This document shows positions 1 through 13,200 of a stretch of DNA of 64,000 nucleotides, piece by piece. A model generated the notes under the pieces. The model saw only the letters and a program-made list of their open reading frames with translations, searched no databases and was not told where the DNA came from. Both the position numbers and the translations under genes were made by a program. The DNA comes from Pithys albifrons albifrons (taxonomy: Eukaryota > Chordata > Aves > Passeriformes > Thamnophilidae). Positions within the stretch are counted from its first letter, which is position 1; each line of letters begins with the position of its first letter. The stretch lies in the NCBI RefSeq assembly GCF_047495875.1, contig NC_092462.1, positions 37,105,523-37,169,522 of the forward strand, read 5' to 3'.

Positions 1-905
1 TGTAAGACACGTCTCCCAGGAATAAATGAAATAACTTTTTCAACAGCTAGCCTTGAAGATTACTAGGCTTTTTATCCATTGACCTTTGCTGCATGATGAA
101 TGTTTCTCTTATTGTTTCTAGCTTCTGAATTTCTTTGTAGGAAAACAAGAAATACTTATATACTTAAAACTCTTGCTCTATGCTTTAGAAATTGCTATGG
201 AAGAATAGATTAATTAGTGAGTTGCATAGGAGTATGCATATGTGCAAGACAGCACTAAAACAATCATAGTACCAAGCGTAACTTGAGACAGGGAAAAAAA
301 GGGTGATACTCATTTACAGCAATAACTTCTTGGAATGAAGGACAGGAGAAAGAAAGAAAGAGGAAGATGGATGACTTCTTTGAGTCTAGATGCTGCTATC
401 AGGAGATTTATCCGTTTCTTGGTTATACCATTCATCAGTGTCAAGCTGGTGACTAGAGGTGCTTATTGCTAATAGTTATTGATCAGTGGAACTGACAACA
501 GATTTATAACTGGACATGATTGCATGGCTCCAGACAAATAAAAATATCACACCTCTCCTTCTCCCTTGTCTTCTAGTCCAGAAGTCATCTTTGTGTTCTT
601 CAGTAAGTCTGATGGAATTGTAAACCCAATCCTAGTTTAGCACAAGATAGCCATTATAAACTAAAGAAAACCAGATAAACCAAAGTACTCTATGCCTAGT
701 AAATTCACATTTTTTTTCTTCCTAGTAACAAGAAAAATTATCTCTCCCCATAAATAATAATACTAATAAAAAAGATAAATAATTTCTGTGATTCTTTCAA
801 AACTTTCTTTCTGGACAGTGTTACACTAACCAGCAGAAAAATCACATTGCCACAAACTCTGGTGTATCATAATTTTGCCTGCTTTGGTAGTGTGTTTTCA
901 CAAAT

Positions 906-934
906 ACACACACACAGACACACATACACACACA
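906..934. repeat. short interrupted (CA)n repeat
   Basis: About 29 bases of CA dinucleotides, interrupted by GA and TA steps. It is a degenerate microsatellite in unique DNA. Confidence 0.7.
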
Positions 935-1660
935 GCCCCCCAAAGGGAGAAGAAAACAAGGAAAAATATTCCATAGAGATATGACCTAGAATTATAATTC
1001 AGATAGACTTGATCCTTTCCTTCCTGTCAAATAGAAAACAAATTGCATCTGCAATGGCAAAAACTGTTCTCAAACATAAAGAAAGCAGTGCAATTTCCAC
1101 TTTGAATCTGGGAGTACCATTTTTTTAGTTCGTAATGTGAAGTAGTATGGACATAGGCAATGAGTGAGTTGTAGACTGACTTCCGTTCAGATGTTGATTT
1201 CAGATGTTGTTGATAATTTTCTGTGTTGTTCTCAAGACCTATCTCAATCAATTCAGGTTAAGCAGCCACTTTGTAGTGTTCACATGGATATTTGAATCTC
1301 TCTTGTGGAAAGGCTCTAAATTAGTTATCCCCCTGTGTGTGTACAAGTAGTTTAAGTTGTTCCCTCCAAAGTGCATTCCCTTGTACCTATTTAGAGTAAA
1401 GGCTTCGTCTGTCATTCTTCTGGCAAAATATATAAAACTAAACTCCTACTGACTTTTGAACAAAAATCTTAACAGAATATTGCCTTTTCTCTCAGAGAAA
1501 GAAAGCATATCTATAGTAGTTTAACACATTTCATGTTTCTTCTCAAAGTTTTGCTGATTCTCCAACAGGATTTCACCTTTTCACACCTTCCAATCAATCT
1601 GATACTAAGTTATTTATTGTAATATTGAACAAGTTTCAAACACTACATGTGTGTCTTGCC

Positions 1661-1675
1661 TTTTTTTTTTTTTTT
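1661..1675. repeat. T15 tract
   Basis: Fifteen T followed by A5. It could be a poly(A) tail on the minus strand, but I see no recognisable retrocopy beside it, so I call it only a homopolymer. Confidence 0.7.
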
Positions 1676-2445
1676 AAAAAGTCTTGTGTGCTGCTGTTCA
1701 TATCCTCTTCAGGCTACCTTCAGTAACAGCAGTCTTGTTCCAACTACTTCACAGATCATAAGAGTGTAACATGAACTGCAAGAACAAACTATATTTCCAA
1801 ATCTAACACCTCTGTCTTGAACTTGCATATTATTTTTCTGTCCTCAGATAGTGAACTTATTTATTTTTATTAATTGACTTATCCAACAATCTTTTAGCCA
1901 TGCCTTCAAGGCATGTCTGGAATTAAGACTAAATTCAAGTCTTCATGTGCAAGCACCTACCATACTTCTATGTGTACTAGGTATGTCAGTTCCCATTATA
2001 CTTGTTTAGGTGTACGAGATGACATCACTTCATGCTACTATTTCAGGATGAGCTTTCCATAGACTCTCTGCTTGATCTTCCAGCTACATACAGATGTCTT
2101 GGATACACCTAAGCATCCCAAATTCTACTAGACCCTTATATTTATGCAACTAATGGTCTTGGTTTGTCCAGAATTGGCTTTTTAGGATTTTAGGAACCTT
2201 TCTCAAATATAAGGTCTGGGAAAAACTCCATGAGCTCCTGTCTTGGCTCTTGCAATGTTATTCAAGCACTCAGTATTCACCATAGTGATTTAGGAAACTA
2301 CATGAGCCAATATACAATGGAGGTTAAAAAAAAGATGCAAAATTTTTATATCTGGCTTCATAAAAATAAAATTTCATGATATAGCAGATAAAGGTAAGCT
2401 AGCCTTAGCATGATGTAGTTCACAATTTCAGTCTTCAGTTTTCCA

Positions 2446-3321
2446 GAGAATCATAGAATGGCTGAATTTAAAGGACCTCTGGAACTGATCTACTCTAACC
2501 GCCCTGCTAATGCAAGTTCACCTACAGCAGGTTGCACAGGATTAAGTCCAAGCAGGTTTTGAATATCTCCAGGAGAAGAGAATTCCACACCCTCTCTGGG
2601 AAATCTGTTCCAGTGCTCAGTCACCCTCTCATTTGAACCCTCATATTCAGATGGAACTTCCTGTGTTTCATCTTGTGCTGGTTTCCCCTTATGCTGTCAC
2701 TGGGCACCACTGAAAAGAGTCTTGCCGCATCCTCTTGATATTCACCTTAAGATATTTTTATGCATTGGTAAGATCCCCTCTCAGTCATCTCTTCTCCAGG
2801 CTAAACAGCCCTTTCAGCCTTTCTTCATGAGAGAGCTAGTCCCCTAACGAACTTTGTAACCACCTGCTGGACCCCCTCCAGGAACTCTTTCTCTCCTACT
2901 GGGGGGCCCAGAACTCGGCAGAGCACTCCAGATGTCTCACCTGGGATGAGTAGAGAGGCAGTATCACCTCCCTTGACCCACTGGCAATGCTCTTCCTAAT
3001 GCACCCCGGGATACCATTGACCTTCTTGACCACAGGAACAAACTGCTGGCTCGTGGGCAGATTGTCATCCACCAGGACCCCGAGGTCACTCTCCACAGCG
3101 TCCCTGTCCCCAGAAGGTCAGTCCCCAGCCTGTACTGGTGTGTGAGGTTATTCCTGTCCAGGTGCAGGACCCTGCCTTTGTCCTTGCTGATGTTTATCAG
3201 GTTCCTCTCTGTTCATCTATCCAGCCTGTCTGGGTCTCACTGAATGGCAGCTCAGCCTTCAGGTGTATCAGCCATTTCGTTCAGTCTTGTGCCATCAACA
3301 AACTTGCTGAACACACACACT
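2446..3321 (-). mobile_element. CR1 LINE, 5'-truncated 3' end with ORF2 C-terminus
   Basis: The left edge reads AGAATCATAGAATGG, the reverse complement of the CR1 3' terminus, so the element lies on the minus strand with its 3' end at 2446. Inside, minus-strand translation of 2896-3096 gives the conserved end of CR1 ORF2: DLGVLVDD, a SQQ tripeptide, KKVNGIPGCIRKS, then REVILPLYSS and FWAPQ. Further right comes the 'dispersed' C-terminal coding part seen in long bird CR1 copies (about 3130-3321). About 0.88 kb of a roughly 4.5 kb element is left. Several stops and the ragged right edge show that it is dead. The right border is approximate. Confidence 0.92.
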
Positions 3322-5376
3322 ATTAATTAAAATATCATAATATGAACATTATCTCTTAATATATAACAATTCAGCTATGTTTCATTAATTTCTTAATTGC
3401 AGAATGAAAAGCCTTTTCAGCCACAATGGGCCTTTGTTCCAGTTCCTCCTTCCTTTCTAATTAAGAAATAAATATTTTAACCAGAGTTTTGCAAAATACT
3501 TGAAAGCTTTGTTCCCTTGTCATTTGCTTAACAGATGGCAGAATTGTACTCTGGGTGTTCTATTGCCATCAAATATTGTTGCTTTCTATGTCCCAATGGA
3601 AGTGTTGGATACTGAGTCACCAAAATCAAATGGAGCAAGTTATCTGCGGAGTCAGAAGAAAAAGGGAGGAAGGACTTGAACAAACAACTGACAGTGCAGT
3701 GAGTTAGTGATGAATAAATGTTAATATATGTGCTGTTCCCTAAAGTCTGACATATTTTCTGAAAAAAAGAAAGAAAAGTTACTTGTAAAAAAGAAATAAA
3801 CTGTATCTAAACTTATGATATGAATTGTCACTCCCAACTGAGAATAATTAACTGGGGAATGAGGACAAAGTCTTGAGTTACTAGAGTTCTTTTAGAGGGT
3901 TTGAGTTTGGGTTTTGATTCATTCTCCTTTCTAGCATAAATGTTTATAGGCAATAAATTAAGTTACAACAAAATAGCTGTTGGAAAAAAATTAATTTTGG
4001 ACTTCTGGTGCCTGTTCTCACATTTTTCTCACAACTGCTATCATAACTCTGCATAAATCTTCGGTGATGCATCTCTTGTTTGTGGATTAAATGGAAGCAG
4101 TAAAATTCTGTATTTCACAGGATTCTTGTCTATCTCTCAGTGCTTCCAGCTTCTTGTGCAGAACTTACACAAGCATGTGGATATCAGTGTGGTTTGGTCT
4201 CTCAACTGGAGAACACAGAACCAAAAGTTCAGGTTGCAATGTTAGTAGCTAAGGGTCAAAGAGAAAGGATTTTTTTGTTTGTTTGTTATTTATTTTTCAA
4301 TGTTTGCCATTCTGAGATAGTTTTGTGTTCTGCTTAAGGCAACATGAATTCAACATGTAAGACAGGCAACTAGAATATGGTATAATATGTTCTAGATAAG
4401 CTTGCAATAACAATACCTCTGACAGATGTAGAAGTGTAGCTCTGTCAACTCAGATAGAAGCAGAACTGAGTGAAATGGAAAAGAACATATGTGATTTGAC
4501 AGTACTAAAAATCCTAAAGGTCTCTTAGTCTCTCTGGCATCAACTATTGTTTTTTCTTTCTGTCAACATTTTCTTTGTTAAAAAGAAATATTTGGAATTT
4601 TTTTTAAATATACTTCTATAATTTTAATTATACTTCTATAATTTCCAAAGAGGTTTTAGGCTGTGAGAGCAGAACACCTTGACACATTTTGTGAGGAAAG
4701 GGTCACAGTAACAGTCATGACTTTCAGGTTTGCACAACAATAGTGAGAGTGATTTAAAAGCATATTTCACTCTATACCAGAGCATCACAGAACTAATAAA
4801 AGACTCAGTAGTAAGGGAATAATGTGACAGAATAATAAAATCTGTGCCATGGACATATTTCTTCCATTGCCTTCAGTATGTCTAGGATCTCTATCAGAAT
4901 AAGCAACTAGGAAGTTCTGATATCTCCCAGGTCTTGAGCAACTCAAGGAGTTGAGATTTTTGACCTTGAATAACCTCATCCTGTGCTAATAAGAAACCCC
5001 AAACCAAACAAAAAACCAAACAAGCACAAACAAACAAAAATCAAACATACACAGAAAGCTTCTCCAGGGACTTTTTGTTTGTTTTATTATTCTTTAAAAA
5101 GAACTTCCAGATAAGTTTTCAAAACCTACTGTATTTTTTTAATGTTCTTTAAGAATACTGTCTTTCATAGAAGTATTTGGTACAGTATAAGGCTTAAGTC
5201 TCCAGCAGTCATTTAGAGTCCCTTGGATTGTGGTGCAACAAAGCAAGAACAATGTTCATGCCTTTGATGACGGAAGTCTGTTTATACCAGCTAAATTGTA
5301 TTATGTATATACCTGTTAATGTTTCTGAGTGCGAAGAATGTGAACAGGGGTAGTTTCAGACTTTTTTTTTAATGAG
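3322..5376. other. AT-rich unique DNA, no gene seen
   Basis: I recognise nothing coding. Simple patches include a T/G-rich run (about 4268-4300), a 20-bp direct duplication (about 4611-4646) and an A/C-rich low-complexity run (about 4994-5048). Short open frames (for example 4140-4337 plus) match nothing I know. Confidence 0.55.
4611..4646. repeat. 20-bp direct duplication
   Basis: The string TACTTCTATAATTT occurs at 4611 and again at 4631, a period of 20 bases. It is a small local slippage duplication. Confidence 0.7.
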
Positions 5377-5639
5377 GTATATGTGAGAAATAAAAAGAGA
5401 GGGTTCGTTGTGGGAGGTGTGGAAGGAAGGGGTTTTGGTTGATTGGAACAGTTGAATTAAAAGGTTCTGTGTTAATTGCTTTTTGGAAAAGCGGAATGGC
5501 CCTTTAAGGGGGGGATTTCTCCACATGCAGGTTAGACAGGCGAATTTGGCGGGCAGTCTGTGAGGCAGCAGCCTCAGCAAGGGGGGCTGATGTCAGGGCC
5601 TGCGGATGGTGGTAGGGCCTGATAGGGTGACTGGATGGG

Positions 5640-5658
5640 CCAATCAGCGTTGATGACG
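5640..5658 (+). promoter_or_regulatory. CCAAT box and CRE-like site in LTR U3
   Basis: CCAAT at 5640-5644 is followed by TGATGACG at 5651-5658, a one-base variant of the ATF/CREB octamer. The pairing is typical of retroviral U3 promoters. Activity is inferred only from the motifs. Confidence 0.5.
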
Positions 5659-5878
5659 CAGCTAGAAATTGCCCAAAGAAGGCAGTGAAGAAGTGAAGTG
5701 ATGGAGTAACCTCGAATCGGCGTGCACGGGACCATACATGGACTACGGAGGGATGAACTCCTGGAGGGGAGGGAAGAGGGCGTGGCGTGAAGGAAATAAA
5801 TGGGGATGACCTCCCCCTCCCTGGTGTGCTCCCCGGCGACTTCGCTGTGGCGAGGCACCCTGTGCGCGCAGTTTGGCC

Positions 5879-5884
5879 ATTAAA
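5879..5884 (+). terminator. LTR polyadenylation signal ATTAAA
   Basis: ATTAAA lies 66 bases before the LTR's 3' end, where an R-region polyadenylation signal is expected. A T/C-rich stretch follows. Confidence 0.5.
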
Positions 5885-5955
5885 CACTATTTTGCTTTGC
5901 TCCTTCAACTCGTCTCTCTAAAAATTCTTCAAGCCGAGATTTTTCTCACAGTATA

Positions 5956-7063
5956 AATCTATTCCTCATTGTTTACAAGGTCCATAGAGGAGCTGTAACT
6001 CTGCCTTTTCTTACCTTTAGGGTCAGATGCAGTTAATGTTCCTGAAGTGAGTCTACCCACGGCATCACTTTGGGATGCAAAAGCTGTAGGACTCTTCTAT
6101 CTCCAAAGTCTGCTTTGACAGAAATGATGTCTGCTTTAACATTTTCTCTCTTTCCACATGCTAGACCCTAGACAGAGGGATGAGGGGAGAGAGTATGTGG
6201 AATACTTCTGAAACTAGACAAGTTTGTCTTTCTGTACTTAGTTTTACCATAGAGCATTACAGCCTCTGTATTGCAGCACTTTGCCATTCACACTTAAGTT
6301 TTAGGCCCCTACCTTAAGAGTTAAAAGGATTAAGCATGCTTAGTTGCACAGACAGCTGCACATTAAGATCCCCAGTAAATAGAGATAAAATGTGCTTTAT
6401 GATTTGCCAAAGTTTAGTTTAGATTGCAGTTCTTATAATTAAATAGATGTTTACCTTTTCATACAAGTACCTTTTCTGAGGACTGTCAAAACAAAACTTA
6501 AGAGTAACAGTACTGAGTTTGCTTATAAACCTGTTATTACAGTGTTCTTACTTGCACAGTGAGTATCTGCATCATGTGTAGTAAACAGTCTCTAAAGAAA
6601 AGTTGGTAGAGGTCTCCCAAACACTCACAGAAAATATGTCTGCATAGCATAGCTTCAGAATATTCAAATTACCATCTGATTCACCCTCTGACATGAACTG
6701 ATGAATGTTTTGGTCAGCACTTCCTGTAACATAGTTCTGTTTCAGTTCAGCCAGAAATTTGTAGGAAGGTGAAGCCCTACAGACTTAATATTGTTAGAAA
6801 TACCTCTATGTTCAGTGAGAAAATTTGTGGATGTATGAAAATAGCATATGGGCTTTAAAGGCAAAGCCACTCAGACTATGACTTGCTTCCAAAAGACTAG
6901 AGGGTTTCTACTCTATCCTGATGCTATAAATGAAGGGGCAGCCACTGAGTCAGATGAAAAGCTGAATCCTCAGAGTTAAAAAGTGTCTGTGCTTGCAGGC
7001 ATGTACAGGGGTGAGGACTGAAAAGTAATCCAACTTTTGTCATTACTTACTTGTCAAAGGCAA
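5956..7063. other. unique DNA, no gene seen
   Basis: I recognise no coding sequence or repeat in this stretch between the solo LTR and the SINE. Confidence 0.55.
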
Positions 7064-7203
7064 TGGCTATGGAAACTGCTTGGTCAGAGCATGGTGGTAT
7101 AATAATGACAAGATCATGGATTTGATCCCCATGTGGGCCATTCTCTTAAGAGCTGGACTCAATGGTCCTTGTGGGTCCCTTCCAAATCAGAATATTCTGT
7201 GAC
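7064..7203 (+). mobile_element. TguSINE1-like SINE (tRNA-Ile head, CR1 tail)
   Basis: The first part (about 7064-7140) follows tRNA-Ile: the A-box region TTGGTCAGAGCATGG, the anticodon-arm region around TATAATAATGAC, then GGATTTGATCCCC (B box/T arm) and a closing GGGCCA. The second part (about 7150-7203) reads GACTCAATGGTCCTTGTGGG followed by TCCCTTCCAA and AATATTCTGTGA, which is a CR1 3' end. This head-tail join is the known layout of TguSINE1, a passerine SINE thought to be moved by CR1 machinery. Scattered differences from tRNA-Ile show an old, inactive copy. I cannot fix its target duplication. Confidence 0.85.
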
Positions 7204-10200
7204 TGCTTATTTTTATTATTACTAATCATGTATTTGATTTACCACACTCTGTTTTGTTCACTCTAATAACATGTTTTGTATTGGGTTAGTATTAAATAAT
7301 TGGGTTAGGAAGGACAATTTATAGAATGAATATTGAATATTTGCTTATTTCTTCCTTTTATTGAGGTAATTTATACTCTTAAAACTATCTATCAGTGTGC
7401 AATAGGTAAAAGATGCATTTATCAATTAGCTACCTGGCTTCTTGGTCCTCCTTTAAAAGATACAGTTCTAAGCTTAGAGTTTCTCTCTATGTTCTATTGT
7501 GATATAGAGTCCCAGATGATCAAATTTCTAAAGAACTCAATAAAAACAAACCAAACCAAAACACTGGTCTCCGGGAGATAGGAAAACCAAGATCGATTAC
7601 CTTGCTGCAGTGATGGCCTACTTGTTGGCATAAAAGAGGAAAACAAACTATGTGGTCATTTCCTTAAAACTGACTTTCAGTTATTCTGCTTCACAGAAAT
7701 CTAGATCCAAATGTCTAAAGAGAGGGTTAGGTAAGAAATGAGAAGGCTGGAGAGGAACTTGGGTTACAGCCATTAGTGATATGACAAAATTCCTTTTGGA
7801 GGAATTCTTCCCCTTGAAACAAGTGTAAAATAACCATAAAGAAAATTATCTTCTCAAATCAAGGTGTGAGGTAAAATGCATTTATAGGTTTTGAGTACTG
7901 AACTATACGAAGACAATTCCATTCTATTCATAGCTGAAGATGTTACCCTTTTGCTCCGCATTGGACTGGACAGTAAACTTGCTTTGCCCAACAGAACAGA
8001 AAGCTAGAACTCCAGCCTGGTTCAGATCTTATATTAATGAAATAATAGGCTCTTTGAGGATTTTTTCAGGAAATTAGTGAGAGGAATAGGGGAGGGAAGA
8101 GGGAGAAATATATTTTAAAGGCCTGCTTTTTATGTACTGACCTTCTTAAGCTACTTTTCAAACAGTTTTTGTAATATTTTTAGATGCGAGATGTTCCACA
8201 GTGTTGTAGAAGTTGAGTTTTTCTTCACTGAAGGACCTTGCCTTCTTGGGGTGGTCACTATAAGGAAAATTTCTTGTTTGATGCACCTTAAATATCTGAC
8301 CAGATTGGCATCTTTTCCCTAGGTATGCTATGAATTTAATTGATGATCCTGCACAGCTTTTAAGTACCACAAAGTGTGAAAGGGATTTCAGTCAACCGAA
8401 GAGTTTCTACCTGCATATTCAAAAGGAGCCCAGCCCTTGTGGTCTGAGCTTTCTATGTCTGGTTCACAGACAATCTTCTTGTAATGTTTTTTGTTCATGG
8501 ACAAAAGAAATTTGGACATTTATTGGTTGTCCCTCAACCAAAGCTCTTTTGAAGTTTCTGAATTCCAACCTTGTCTGTTACTGTCAAGTCAAAGACCTCA
8601 GATGCATTCGTAAGAGACTGAAGTGTAAAAACATGTTCAAGTTGGAATCTTATATCAACTAAAATCTGATGATAATAGTGTACAATATATGTAAAAACAC
8701 ATCCATTAAAATGAGGGGAGGATAATGTTGTCTAGAAAATATAGGTACTGCACTGGCTGCTTTGTAATACATTACAAATGGAATTCATGTGCTCCCTAGA
8801 TTAACATTGAGAAAAAACTTCAGTCTTTAGTGGTCAAAAGCTACTCTTACTATAGACAACATACTGCATTATAGCTACTTATGCTTGTCTCTCTGTGGAA
8901 AAGTGCTGATATAAAAACTCAGTTCTCAACAATAAGTTACTTTTCAGTGATAATTTACTATAGGCATAAATATTTAATACATAAATAAATCTTATTTTAT
9001 ATCTACTTAAATATACATCTACATCAAATCTGCAGATATAAACATCTTTGAAAATAATAAATACTGTTTATCAAATGAAGTCATACCAATAGCTAGCACT
9101 TCTGTTTTCAGCTCATTGACTATAACGACATACAAACCCTGAACAGCAATATGCAGTATCTTCAAGGCTGTAATGCCAAATGTGCTTTACAAAATATTTC
9201 CTCTCTTCCCTTTACTCTCTATGCCTCTTTATGCAAAGTTTTTTTACTGTGTTTTACATTATGGCACTACTTAGGAACATAACACTTTGTCTTCAGAAGA
9301 TAAAAGACAATGGCTCAAAAGTCTGCCCAGTTAATGAATTTTACTGATTAAGGCAAATAGTGAGGCCTAAGAGATAAATATGTGGGATATTTTCAGCTTA
9401 ATATATGTAACCATGGAAAACAAAGCGGCTTGACTCATTAGAAACCTGAGTAAACATATTAAACAATAACTCTCAAAACATTACAAAAGAGAGCTGGTAG
9501 CCTTTAAACACAATAAGGTATTAAATTTTCATAGATTAAATAATAAAGGATTCAAGATTCTTGATGTACAGCTAATCATTTTGCTGTGGAATTGCATATA
9601 ACTTTGTGTACTGAGAAAAGAGTCGGACTCTACTTTTTAAACTAAGTAAAGAAATTGTTAATCTCTTCTTTTGACATAAAAAAAAATAATAGTATGTGCC
9701 ATACACATCCAAATTTCTGTAGTGCTAATTTTTCCAGCATGTTCATGGATATTTGTTAGTAGCAAAACTTTGCATTTGTAGTGGAAATTCATTCTGCTCT
9801 TTAAAACCCCACATTTAAGGAAAGTGGTTTAAATATTTTTCAGAGGAAAATAAGTAGAGACTTAGAGTTTAATGCTAAAAATTTAAATACTCCTGTTGAA
9901 AACATGTTTCTTATGTAGTCAGAACTCAAACAAGAATGTGAGTTTAAAGCACTGGGATTTTTGAATGAAGGGTGTGGTGTGTCTATCCAGCAGCAAAGCC
10001 TATTTTTAATGGTCACAAACTATAAAGTATGTAAAGTGTTCTTAAAACATCCATAAGGAAAAATACAGAGGGTCTTTAGGATAATCTCTTCCTAGACTTT
10101 TCCAAGAGATCATAACAGCAAGGGATGTATGAGTCATAATGTGTGTATCTACTGAAAAGACAAACTAACATTTAAAATGCCTGGAGTCCATAGGAAAAAA

Positions 10201-13200
10201 TGAAGAGTTATGCCATGCTTGCCATATGTTCATGCTGAGGCTTTCCAGTGCTAGGCAATTTTCACAGTAAAAGTCATTCCTTTAAAACTTTATTTAGTTA
10301 CCTATTTTATCAAGCAATTAGATAAATAAATATTAATCTTTAAACATTTGCAACAGGATGCATCCCATCCAAAGTAAACAAAAGAGATTCTTACAAATTC
10401 ATGGGGAATTGTCTGTTCTTCCATGTCTTTGAAAGCAATGAGCTTTCTACATGGAAAAAGACATCTAAGAATGAATCAAGATGGGCAATAGGAATATGTG
10501 TAGTCAGGAAAATAAAGGTCCTCCAAATTTCTTGCATCAGTTCCTTGAAATAGTTTTGCTTAATCTGTTTTCTGTACAGTTGTCTTACACTGCAGGATTG
10601 TTTTTTAATTACTTTTAAAATTTGCATCTTCTCATCAAATTCCTTCAAACCTTTCTCTGTACTAGATGTTTTGAATATTATCCAAATCTGTGGGTCAAGA
10701 TGACCACACAAAACTTTTCATATCTAATTTCAGTCAGGCTTAATCTGTCGTGTTTTTCCTTACTGTGTGGGTTGGTTTTCTTTTTCCTATCTTCCCTCCT
10801 TTGGCTGTATTGGCTTTTTAAACTCCTCTTTTTATGGCTGTAAGTTATGCATTCCACATCCTTTGGGCACACTTTAATCTCATTATACATGTTTCAGTTT
10901 CTCTCTGCTGTTTCCTCTCTGCTATTTTATTACACTTGATTGCACTCAACCTGCTGAATTTTTCCCCTAAACTCTGTTATTCTGAAACCCAGTATCTTCA
11001 TTTTCCCCCTTTGGCTTTACTCTAGATGTAATTTTACACTTAACTAGATTAGAATTACAGTGCAAAGCACTTTACTTGTTCTATAAACTTTGTCTGAAAT
11101 ACTGTCCAGAACTAAAACATTCAGCACAGTAAGAAAAACACAGAAAACAAAACCATAAGAAAATAATTATATGGCAAATGCATTAACCATTCAAACAGAT
11201 CGAGAAATGAGGAATGGTAAATAAAATCTTCTTGGAACAGCATAAAAGTATGTTCAAGAAACTAGAGAATAAAACTCAAGATGAGTGTGTTTATGTAAAA
11301 GTAATACAAAAGATACCAAACATAACAGAGATAAATAATATTAACCAAGTGAACAGGAACAGATAATTAACCCAGCTGGGACTGAATGATTATAATAAGA
11401 ATAGAAAGATGTCTCTTGGCCTTGCTTACTGTCTCTATCAATATTTGCTTTCCTCTCCCTTGTCACCCAAATTCTTCTCCCTCATCTGACTGACAGATGG
11501 CCATATAAGAGTTCAAAATTCTGGGGAGGTGTTAAGTAAAATTGAAGTTTTTCTTCTCTACATCAATCAGAGGTGGAGATAGCTTTTTCATAAGCCACAT
11601 ACACATGATATTACTCAACTATGACATACCCTTACAAACCATTGCTGTTTTTTATAAACTGTGTTTTACAGTGGAGTTTATTTAATATGATAGTTTCCTT
11701 TCACACTCAGTAACATTATTACTAATTACATTTATATCAGCTGCAATGTGTCCTTACATGTGCTTTTCTTGTTTCCTTAAAAAAACCCCAACACTTTTTG
11801 ACTAGAGCACAATAAGATTTATTAGTGTAGAGTTTGACCATCAGCAAACTCAACAGAAATGGAGTATTTGGAATCATTAGAATTTCCAGAGGAAGAAGTC
11901 ATTGTTACTTTCTTCAAGCAAACAAAAAATTATGAGAGGAATCACAATTTACTTTGTGTTGAGTATTCTATGATTATATTACTCTACTACCAAAATAAAC
12001 TAATAACAATAAAAGGTTTATTGCTTTGCAAAAATATTAACTTGATTTTATCTAGAATATGAATTCATATGAAAATTATTTGTCATAGATATACTTCTGT
12101 GCACCTTATCTTTGCCATTTTGATTCATAGTTTCTTATTTCATTTAAACATTCCTTCTAAGTAAACTCATGTTATTTATTTTATAGGATTTCTCTAATAT
12201 ACTGTTATCTCTTCATATTAAACTAAGAAATACACTGACCTGCTTTTTCAATGGATGACTACATCCCTCAGCTTTTTGAGAACCAACATCACAAGCATGG
12301 TCAAGTTTTAATTCTCTTGTAATTGAGGAATGGTACTGTTGGATTTTTTTTTTCCTATTAGGAATGTGCCAATACATAATTTGAAGTCTTGCTTCTCCTG
12401 GTCCCTTGTTGCTAAGACTTAATCTGTTTATGTCTGGGAGGGAATATTAAATAGGTTTATAGAAAATTGATGGCTATATCAAAGTTTGAAAATGTAAAAC
12501 TGTATTGACCTACTTTTTGTATACATTACAAAGGTATTTATCGTGATACCAACTTTTACTATAGCATGCAACTACTTTTTTCATGTGTATGGAAACAAAA
12601 TCCTTGAGTAATTAGACTTTAAGTTCAGCCTGAAAGAATTTTCCTGTTGATTGGCTTCAAGCACCTTCCCAAACCAAGGAGTATCATCTTTTGGTGGTCT
12701 GTTAATATCTGAAGCTATGCAATAGAATTAACACTACTTTTTATACAGACTTGTCTTTCATATAATTAAAGACTTCTGTAAAAGTCCTAATTACCAGTAC
12801 AATATTCCTATCCATTCTTAGAGGAATTTGAGATGATTGGACTGAGAAAAGTGTGTTACTAGAGTACCTTGTACCTGACATCTCCAGCTGGACGTGGCTG
12901 GAACTCAGGTTTTAGCAACAGGGTTGAGGGGTTTGGATGATTTTTTATCAACCAGCACTTGCAGGGAAATTAATTATGTATATATTGCTATCAAGGCAAG
13001 AATCAGAATTCTTCTTCTAAGACATTTTTCTAATTGTTCATTTTCAGAAAAAAACTTTTGCCTAAGTGGTTGCAAAACTAGAAGATCCTAAGAAATAGGA
13101 GTTGTGTTTTAGCGTATTTGGTCAGTTTTCTGTGTGATGCAAAGTGTCTTTAGGTATGAGTGACTCTTGAAGGAAAATGACTAAGAGTAGGAAGGACTTA

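Larger units (their letters stand above)
1..2445. other. AT-rich unique DNA, no gene seen
   Basis: I recognise no gene or transposon here. It holds only simple-sequence patches: a purine run (about 344-370), a short interrupted CA repeat (906-934) and a T15 tract (1661-1675). Open frames are short and look like chance. Confidence 0.6.
5377..5955 (+). mobile_element. solo LTR (569 bp) with perfect 5-bp target duplication
   Basis: The element proper is 5382-5950. It starts TGTGAGAAAT and ends TTTTTCTCACA, giving a 9-bp perfect terminal inverted repeat (TGTGAGAAA/TTTCTCACA) with the canonical TG...CA ends. It is bracketed by GTATA on both sides (5377-5381 and 5951-5955), the duplication left by integration. 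It is much richer in G+C and CpG than its AT-rich surroundings. A CCAAT box (5640-5644), a CRE-like TGATGACG (5651-5658) and an ATTAAA polyadenylation signal (5879-5884) are all in plus orientation, which sets the strand. No internal retroviral sequence lies on either side, so this is a solo LTR left by recombination between two LTRs. A 5-bp duplication fits ERVL-like or some class I bird ERVs. I cannot name the family. Minus-strand open frames inside it (5504-5908) are by-products of its high G+C content. Confidence 0.9.

Noticed and set aside
5504..5908. 134-codon minus-strand open frame (and the 94-codon frame within it)
   Set aside because: It lies wholly inside the solo LTR, antisense to it. 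G+C-rich DNA has few stop codons, and no motif is seen.
8330..8662. 110-codon plus-strand frame as a small gene
   Set aside because: No domain, no promoter or splice context, and cysteine/leucine-rich composition typical of random AT-rich frames.
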